A stretch of DNA of 64,000 bases from Micrococcaceae bacterium. Its GTDB lineage: Bacteria; Actinomycetota; Actinomycetes; Actinomycetales; Micrococcaceae. The notes beneath the pieces were generated by a model. The model searched no databases. It was not told the DNA's origin and saw only the letters and a program-made list of their open reading frames with translations. Location: positions 1 through 64,000 of the forward strand of contig JABXHI010000041.1 in assembly GCA_013393415.1 (NCBI GenBank), read 5' to 3'. Positions 58,810 through 64,000 of this stretch are shown piece after piece (position 1 is the stretch's first letter; every line of letters begins with the position of its first letter). A program made the position numbers and the translations under genes.

Positions 58810-59837
58810 CGGTTGCCTCACTCTCTAGAAAAATGTGTTGCTGGGCCGGGCCAGTTGCGAACCCGCCTTCTATCTAAGGTTCGCAGGGTGCGGGGACAGG
58901 CGCAAACACTGACTTCACATTTCTGCCTGGATTCTCAACAGTGCCGCGCGGGATTGTCCAACAAGTGCGTTTGCCGCGCGGCTCGGGCAGCGGTTCTGAC
59001 AACCTATCGTTTTCGCTCTGCGAAGCCGTCGATGGGTTTGGAAGACGTCGAGTTATGTTCATGCTCGGCTGTTCCCAGCTGGCTTGTGTAGCCGGTGTGG
59101 GGCGCAACCATGCCTTATGGGTGGTTGAGGCTGAGGCGATAGAAGTGCCTGGCTGTGGTTTCGTGATGCCGCATCTTGCGCAGATCTAAGGCCACGAGTA
59201 GGTGAATCGCGAGGGTTTTGGCAAGCGTCGTTTTTCGCTATTATCGAACACGCGGCTGACGGCGGTGTAAATTTTTTGCGCGAAGTCACTTTTTCTACAC
59301 CAGTTATGCCCGAACCATTCAAGCAACGTTTCCGCCAGGTATATTTCGTCGATATCTGCCATATCGCCATCACTTTTAGGGCGTGCCCGACCGGAGGTCA
59401 GTGCTCACTGGCAAATGGTGATTATGGTGGTCGAAAACCCATTACGAGATCCGCCGGATAGGGCGTCGTCGCTACCAACAGCAACTTAAGAGGCTGAGTG
59501 AATCTGCAGGTTTTTGGGGCTGTAGTGATGGAGTTTTGGCTAAACCTAGACGTGCAATCGGGTCAGCGCTATTATTGTGACGCAAGTAACACTCCAAGTC
59601 AACCATTCTTGCACCCAAAATGATCGTTCCGAGTCTCGTAACACGAAAGGTGCGTCATGTCCACAGCTAATTTGCGCTCTATGGGCGCATGATTTCGCGG
59701 TTGACACCGTCTCAAGCGGCTGGAAAAGTTACCTGTCATCACTGAGTCAACCTCAGATACTTATGTCAGAAAGAAGTTCGTTGTTCCCTATGAGCAAAGA
59801 ACGACCACTGAGTCCAACATCACTGAAGGAGCAGTCC
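58810..59837. other. Gene-poor 1-kb region upstream of the glutamine-synthetase operon
   Basis: About 1030 bases in which I can support no conserved gene. Open frames in both directions are short and show no recognisable family. One 58-codon minus-strand stretch (59186-59362) looks protein-like and is listed separately. TTGACA at 59701-59706 could be a -35 box for the following operon, with a poor -10. Probably holds the remains of decayed genes plus the operon's promoter and leader. Confidence 0.4.
59186..59362 (-). CDS. Short ORF, possible gene fragment
   Basis: A 58-codon stretch from ATG 59362 to TAG 59186. It reads MADIDEIYLAETLLEWFGHN and then a basic part with DFAQKIYTAVSRVFDNSEKR. 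The amino-acid mix looks coding and the C terminus is basic, as in DNA-binding or transposition proteins, but no family is recognised and there is no ribosome site. It may be a remnant of a lost mobile or phage gene. Confidence 0.25.
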   Translation of the reverse strand: MADIDEIYLAETLLEWFGHNWCRKSDFAQKIYTAVSRVFDNSEKRRLPKPSRFTYSWP

Positions 59838-61232
59838 GTGGCACAACCCCAGTCTGTAGAAGATGTCAAAAAACTAATCAAAGAGCACGACATTGAATTT
59901 ATCTTTGCCTCGTTCACCGAGGTGCAAGGCAAATCAAGTGCCAAACTGGTCCCTGCAAGCCAGGTCGATGCACTCTTTACCGAGGGAGTCGGGTTCGCGG
60001 GCTTTGCTGCGGGACACATTGGCCAGGGCCCACAGAGCCCGGACGTTGAGATTATTCCTGACCCGAAGACGTTCCGAATCGTCCCTTGGAAGAAGGGCCT
60101 GGCGCACGTTATTGGCAACGTGACCGTTGAAGGCGAACCATGGGAATACTGCCCACGCACCATCCTGCAGAACCAGATGGAAAAGGCGAAAGAGCAGGGC
60201 TACGTGTTCAAGCTGGGGTTCGAAGCTGAATTCATGCTCGTTGACTATGACGACGACGGCACGCTAAAGGTCGCCGACAAATACGACAACTGGGGTCGCC
60301 CTTGCTACGATGTCAAGGCTTTGACTCGTCAGTACGAACTCATGACCAGCATTTCGAAATACGTGACCGAGCTCGGCTGGGACAACTACGCAGTCGACCA
60401 CGAAGACGGCAACGGCCAGTTCGAAATCAACGTCACGTTCGCGGATGCACTCGAAACAGCTGACCGTGCGATCTTCTTCCGTTACATGGTGGACTCATTG
60501 GCTGAGCAGTACGGCATGATCGCGACCTTCATGCCGAAACCATTCACCGATAACACCGGTAATGGCTTCCACTACACCATGAGCCTGTGGGATAGTGAAA
60601 CTGACGAAAACCTGTTCTTGGACGAAAACGATCCACGTGGCCTGGATCTGTCAGAACTGGGCTACCAGTTCTCCGCCGGCATCCTGGATCACGCACGCGG
60701 CTACATGGCTATGGTTGCACCAACCGTCAACTCGTATAAGCGATTGAAAGCCGGTACTGAACTCATCCGTACCTGGGTGCCAGTTGCCATCACCTACGGT
60801 GGCAATAACCGTACACAGATGCTGCGTATTGCACGCCCCGGTGCTATTGAAGACCGCACACCAGACTTCGCAGGCAGCCCATATCTTGGCTTCACTGCAG
60901 CCCTTGCCGCTGGCCTGGACGGTGTGAACCGCAAGCTGGATCCGGGCGAACCAAATGACATGGACCTCTACATTGCACCGCAGAAAGAAATCCAGCGTCG
61001 CAAGATTCAGATGCTGCCGCACTCCCTGATGGAATCAGTGCACTACCTCTGTGATGACGACGTGCTGCGCGAAGCATTCGGTGAAGTGCCGGTTGATGGC
61101 CCATACGGCGAACCGTCGGATGACACCGAATCATTTGTGGATTACTACGCACGTATCAAACGCGCCGAGTACCACGAGGTCACCGATGAGGTCACCACAC
61201 ACGAAATCGCCCGCTACCTGCGTTTCCCATAA
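59838..61232 (+). CDS. glnT: Glutamine-synthetase-family enzyme (GlnT / gamma-glutamylmethylamide synthetase type)
   Basis: Predicted protein of 464 residues. N-terminal beta-grasp from EFIFASFTEVQGKSSAKLVP; catalytic core with GFEAEFMLVDYDDDGTLKVA, YAVDHEDGNGQFEINVTFAD and NGFHYTMSLWDSETDENLFL. The sequence is closer to the GlnT/GSIII-like group linked to Glx or N-methylglutamate synthase genes than to GlnA. It may ligate methylamine or ammonia to glutamate. I chose GTG 59838 with AAGGAG six bases upstream (59826-59831). Three genes follow on the same strand: an Rh-like transporter, a class II amidotransferase and a GXGXG protein. Confidence 0.82.
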   Translation: MAQPQSVEDVKKLIKEHDIEFIFASFTEVQGKSSAKLVPASQVDALFTEGVGFAGFAAGHIGQGPQSPDVEIIPDPKTFRIVPWKKGLAHVIGNVTVEGEPWEYCPRTILQNQMEKAKEQGYVFKLGFEAEFMLVDYDDDGTLKVADKYDNWGRPCYDVKALTRQYELMTSISKYVTELGWDNYAVDHEDGNGQFEINVTFADALETADRAIFFRYMVDSLAEQYGMIATFMPKPFTDNTGNGFHYTMSLWDSETDENLFLDENDPRGLDLSELGYQFSAGILDHARGYMAMVAPTVNSYKRLKAGTELIRTWVPVAITYGGNNRTQMLRIARPGAIEDRTPDFAGSPYLGFTAALAAGLDGVNRKLDPGEPNDMDLYIAPQKEIQRRKIQMLPHSLMESVHYLCDDDVLREAFGEVPVDGPYGEPSDDTESFVDYYARIKRAEYHEVTDEVTTHEIARYLRFP

Positions 61233-61271
61233 ATCAGATAGTCACGGACGGAAATAGGGAGAAGTGACATC

Positions 61272-62387
61272 ATGAATACAGTTTCTCAAGTACTCACAAA
61301 TGTACAGGCCTCCGTGTCGGAGATCAGCGACCAAAGTGCGGAGCTCTTTCAGTTCCATCGTGGTCAAGACGTCGTCTTTATGCTCATGCTCGTAGCATTC
61401 TTGATGATGTTTATCAGACGCTACGAGTGGGGAGTGGCATTGGCGACACTGTTGGTTTTTGCCACAGTGTTTCCGCTCTACATCTTTGCGCAACAAGTCT
61501 TCTTCGATGCTGAGATGGGCGTGGGGCTGGTCATTGGCGCGGCCTTTGCCGCGATAACCCTGGTTATCGCCATCGGGGTGTTCTTGGGTCACATCTCCAC
61601 TATTTCCTACCTGATTGTCGGGATCCTATTCGTCCCGTCATACATGATCATCGAGTGGTTTCTTTTCGAAGCGCTCCAAGGCACTTTGGATGCCGGCGGT
61701 TCCATCCTGGTGCATATGTTCGCCGCATACTGGGGCTGGGGTGTCATTCTTGGTTTGCGTAATAAGGCGGTCAACGACGAGCCAGCCGACACAAGCGTGC
61801 ACTCCGTGTCATTTGTCTGGTTAGCATCGATGTTGCTCATGGTCCTGTGGCCGTCATTTGTCACAGCACTGGTCGAGCCTGAATACATCATCCTAGGACT
61901 TTCGAACACCTACTTAGCTATGGTCGGTTCGATCCTGACAACCTACGTGTTGCTCTGGGCCTTGAAGCGGACTATTGATCCGTTGGTGTTCACCTACGCC
62001 ATCCTGGCCGGTGGCGTCGCAATCGGTGCCAGCGTCGATCTCGTGACTACATGGCAGGCCTGGTTGATCGGTTTAGTCGCCGGTGCAGTTTCGACGCTCT
62101 CGTTCGTATTCCTTGACGAATGGCTAAGAGCAAAAACGGGAGTCTGGGACACCATGGGTGTGCATAACCTCCACGGTGTACCGGGGATTCTCGGCGGTCT
62201 GATGCCGATTGCCTTCGGGCATGCCGGAGGAACACAGGCTATTGCGGTAGTAGGCACGATTGTGATTGCCCTGGTCCTCGGGTTTATCGTCGGTCTTATC
62301 CTGAAGGTTATGCCGAAACCGACTAAGATGCTTGATGATGTCGAGGCGTTCCCCGCCGAAGAGATGCGGGCTACCGATCCTGCCTAA
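61272..62387 (+). CDS. Rh/Amt-like ammonium or methylammonium transporter
   Basis: Predicted protein of 371 residues with about ten or eleven membrane helices. Rh/Amt hallmarks are the first conduction His in SILVHMFAAYWGWGVILG and the second in MGVHNLHGVPGILGGLMPI; the phrase GLVAGAVSTLSFVFLDEWL is also family-like. It lies between the glnT-like and amidotransferase genes, and so probably supplies ammonium or methylammonium to them. It starts 39 bases after the glnT-like stop. It is shorter than typical Amt proteins (about 430). Confidence 0.8.
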   Translation: MNTVSQVLTNVQASVSEISDQSAELFQFHRGQDVVFMLMLVAFLMMFIRRYEWGVALATLLVFATVFPLYIFAQQVFFDAEMGVGLVIGAAFAAITLVIAIGVFLGHISTISYLIVGILFVPSYMIIEWFLFEALQGTLDAGGSILVHMFAAYWGWGVILGLRNKAVNDEPADTSVHSVSFVWLASMLLMVLWPSFVTALVEPEYIILGLSNTYLAMVGSILTTYVLLWALKRTIDPLVFTYAILAGGVAIGASVDLVTTWQAWLIGLVAGAVSTLSFVFLDEWLRAKTGVWDTMGVHNLHGVPGILGGLMPIAFGHAGGTQAIAVVGTIVIALVLGFIVGLILKVMPKPTKMLDDVEAFPAEEMRATDPA

Positions 62388-62454
62388 GGCAGACGAACTT
62401 AGAGTAGCTCTACAATTTATAACCACTTAGAACAAAACATTAGGAGGTCTATCC

Positions 62455-63348
62455 ATGTGTGGAATCGCTGGAATCCACCTGCGTGATGAGTCACTCTATC
62501 CGCAGTTAGGTTCACTCCTGCATGAGATGGTCGAAGGAATCGTCGTACGCGGGCCAGACTCTGCTGGCGTCGCGCTTTACGGTGACCGTGAGCGTTTGCC
62601 CGAGAACTATTCATCCGTATCCATGCTGAGCGCACCGGAAGATATCGTCGAACGCGTCCGAGCCAAACTGCCCGACGCTGATGTCAGCGGCGAAGAAATG
62701 GCCGAGACGAGCTACATTCGCGCAAAGGTTGCTAGCAAAGAGCTCGTCAAAGTCATCCGCGAAGTCGCACCCGAAGCCCGCCAAATTGGCACCGGCGATG
62801 ACATGGTCGTTTATAAAGGTGTTGGCCATCCGATGGATCTCGCCGAAGAATTCCGTCTCGGGGAGACCACCGGTTGGCAGGGCGTCATCCATACGCGTCT
62901 TGCAACGGAGTCCGCTGTGGATGCTGAAGGCGCACACCCATACTCCGTAGGCACCGGACTGTCCCTGGTACACAACGGATCATTCTCCAACCACTCGACC
63001 ATCCGCCGCGAACTGCAGGATGCTGGCGTGGAGTTTAACTCTCAGAATGACACTGAGGTTGCTGCCCAGTACATTTCCTACCGTATGGAAGAAAAAGGCG
63101 AGGATCTAGATACCGCGATCCGCGCGCTCAGTGAGACCTTCGACGGCTTCTACACCCTGCTTGTGACCACCCAAGATGGCTTCGCCGTTGCCCGTGACGA
63201 ATTCGCGTGCAAGCCTGCCATCGTTGCCGAGCACCCAAACTGGGTAGCTATGGCTTCGGAGTTCCAGGCCATGGCCCATCTGCCAGGCATTGAAGATGCA
63301 GAAATTTTCGAACCAGAGCCAGGGAAGGTCTACACATGGAATCGCTAA
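62455..63348 (+). CDS. Class II glutamine amidotransferase (GlxB / MgsA type)
   Basis: Predicted protein of 297 residues, essentially one Ntn-type glutaminase domain. The nucleophile is Cys2 in MCGIAGIHLRDE; further features are GIVVRGPDSAGVALYGDRE, TRLATESAVDAEGAHPYSV with the oxyanion/Gly-Asn region LVHNGSFSNHSTIRREL and NDTEVAAQYISYRMEE. This resembles the stand-alone amidotransferase subunit of glutamate-synthase-like enzymes GlxB or N-methylglutamate synthase MgsA. AGGAGG precedes its ATG. The next gene starts within its last codons. Confidence 0.87.
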   Translation: MCGIAGIHLRDESLYPQLGSLLHEMVEGIVVRGPDSAGVALYGDRERLPENYSSVSMLSAPEDIVERVRAKLPDADVSGEEMAETSYIRAKVASKELVKVIREVAPEARQIGTGDDMVVYKGVGHPMDLAEEFRLGETTGWQGVIHTRLATESAVDAEGAHPYSVGTGLSLVHNGSFSNHSTIRRELQDAGVEFNSQNDTEVAAQYISYRMEEKGEDLDTAIRALSETFDGFYTLLVTTQDGFAVARDEFACKPAIVAEHPNWVAMASEFQAMAHLPGIEDAEIFEPEPGKVYTWNR

Positions 63349-64000
63349 CAGACACCACAGTAGAAGTTGACCTGAACGAAAAATCTGTTCGAGACCTCAA
63401 CGCAGCACTGCACGCACCAACCGCGAAGAGCTACAAAGTCACCAACCCACGGGGTGTGCACTCGGTAGCCGTAGGCGTCAAAGACGATATCGACGTCGTG
63501 ATCGACGGAGATGTAGGGTACTACTGCGCGGGCATGCACCAAAACGGCAACATCACCGTCACCGGTATGGCAGGTCCTGGCGTTGCCGAAAACATGATGT
63601 CGGGCAAGGTCCATATCAACGGTCACGCCTCCCAATCAGCAGCAGCTACCGCCCACGGCGGACTGCTCGTGGTTGACGGCAACGCGTCAACGCGTTGTGG
63701 CATCTCGCTCAAAGGTGGCGACATTGTCGTCAAAGGCAATATCGGCGGTCTCAGCGCATTCATGGCCCAGGCCGGCCGTATGGTCGTGTGTGGCGATGCC
63801 GGTGAAGCACTGGGCGACTCGATTTTTGAAGCTCGCCTGTACGTACGCGGTAGCGTCGCATCCCTCGGCGCCGACTGCATCGCCAAAGAAATGCGCGACG
63901 AACACCGGCAAGAGCTGGTACAGCTGTTGAAAGATGCGGGCATGGAAGACGAAGCCAACGATGCTGACTACGTCGACTCCTTTACCCGCTACGGCTCTGC
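63336..64000 (+). CDS. GXGXG-domain glutamate-synthase-like subunit (GlxC / MgsB type), partial
   Basis: The frame opens at ATG 63336, 13 bases before the preceding stop, and is open to the window end (221 codons). It starts VEVDLNEKSVRDLNAALHAP and continues with strand-turn repeats typical of the GltB GXGXG beta-helix, such as GYYCAGMHQNGNITVTGMAG and CGISLKGGDIVVKGNIGGLS. Such a subunit joins with the preceding amidotransferase and, normally, a following FMN/Fe-S subunit (GlxD/MgsC), which should lie just past the window. The gene appears nearly complete: the family is about 220-230 residues. Confidence 0.87.
   Translation, partial: MESLTDTTVEVDLNEKSVRDLNAALHAPTAKSYKVTNPRGVHSVAVGVKDDIDVVIDGDVGYYCAGMHQNGNITVTGMAGPGVAENMMSGKVHINGHASQSAAATAHGGLLVVDGNASTRCGISLKGGDIVVKGNIGGLSAFMAQAGRMVVCGDAGEALGDSIFEARLYVRGSVASLGADCIAKEMRDEHRQELVQLLKDAGMEDEANDADYVDSFTRYGS

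Noticed and set aside
59400-59837. Possible riboswitch or nitrogen-regulator boxes upstream of the glnT-like gene
   Set aside because: I saw scattered GTAAC motifs (59582, 59638) but no paired GlnR/AmtR-type spacing and no glycine or folate riboswitch core, so no site is claimed.
1-64000. CRISPR arrays, tRNA or rRNA genes, prophage modules, integrases or toxin-antitoxin pairs
   Set aside because: None could be recognised on reading; no regularly spaced direct repeats, cloverleaf-like sequences or phage structural genes were noticed, though small RNAs could be missed without computation.

Overview
The window looks like chromosomal DNA of a moderately high-GC actinobacterium, most likely of the Micrococcales / Micrococcaceae type (inference). 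The evidence is GTG starts with purine-rich ribosome sites, lipoproteins of actinobacterial style, PadR/HxlR/RpiR regulators, an ectABC compatible-solute operon, a heterotetrameric sarcosine oxidase and LAxTG-type wall sorting. The organism is probably salt- or desiccation-tolerant. I saw no rRNA, tRNA, CRISPR array, prophage or complete insertion sequence.

Layout. 1-0.6 kb: right end of an ISL3-family element inside an ArsA-type ATPase gene, of which only the 3' part remains. 0.7-9.9 kb: PadR regulator with a membrane partner, M50-like protease, CitMHS transporter, lipoate-ligase-like protein, two DUF21/CBS proteins, and a two-component system whose histidine kinase carries a frameshift. 10-19.5 kb: membrane proteins, MFS exporter, transglycosylase-like lipoprotein, and a sodium:solute symporter with a 49-residue membrane peptide encoded just upstream and an unknown 155-residue protein just downstream. 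Two paralogous membrane proteins flank this unit. A decayed penicillin-acylase gene, an alpha/beta hydrolase and a DedA protein follow. 19.6-22.5 kb: HxlR-controlled oxidoreductase operon (two DHFR-like proteins and an ABM monooxygenase) beside a third, decayed DHFR-like gene, then an Smr protein. 22.9-27 kb: ectABC with a strong terminator, then an OmpA-domain lipoprotein. 27-30.1 kb: TDT-family transporter, alanine dehydrogenase and DUF1989 protein in one operon.

30.3-32.9 kb holds the most unusual unit: two proteins with SipW-type signal peptides followed by an ER/archaeal-type signal peptidase. The peptidase's C-terminal half resembles its presumed substrates and ends in a LASTG sorting signal. 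33.1-36 kb: LiaSR-like two-component system with a repeat-rich cell-surface protein. 36-39.5 kb: DUF3237 protein, acyltransferase-like membrane protein and a gamma-glutamyltransferase lipoprotein. 39.6-44.7 kb: soxB-soxD-soxA, where soxA is fused to the gamma subunit. 45-52.4 kb: lipoproteins, a surface nuclease, an M20 hydrolase, an orphan solute-binding protein, a TetR/DoxX divergent pair, an SseB protein and a SurA-like lipoprotein. 52.6-58.8 kb: HAD phosphatase plus PhnD-C-E-E-type ABC importer plus RpiR regulator, facing a PIG-L deacetylase and an ABM protein. 58.8-59.8 kb is gene-poor. 59.8-64 kb: glutamine-synthetase-like / Rh-like transporter / class II amidotransferase / GXGXG-domain operon of the GlnT-Glx or N-methylglutamate-synthase type, running off the end.

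Together the sox genes and the glnT-glx-like genes point to use of N-methylated amines (sarcosine, perhaps methylamine), and ectABC to osmoprotection. Six decayed or interrupted genes (ArsA, histidine kinase, penicillin acylase, DHFR-like, fragments near 51.0 and possibly 59.2 kb) suggest ongoing gene loss. All functional calls come from reading translated sequence; no database search was run.
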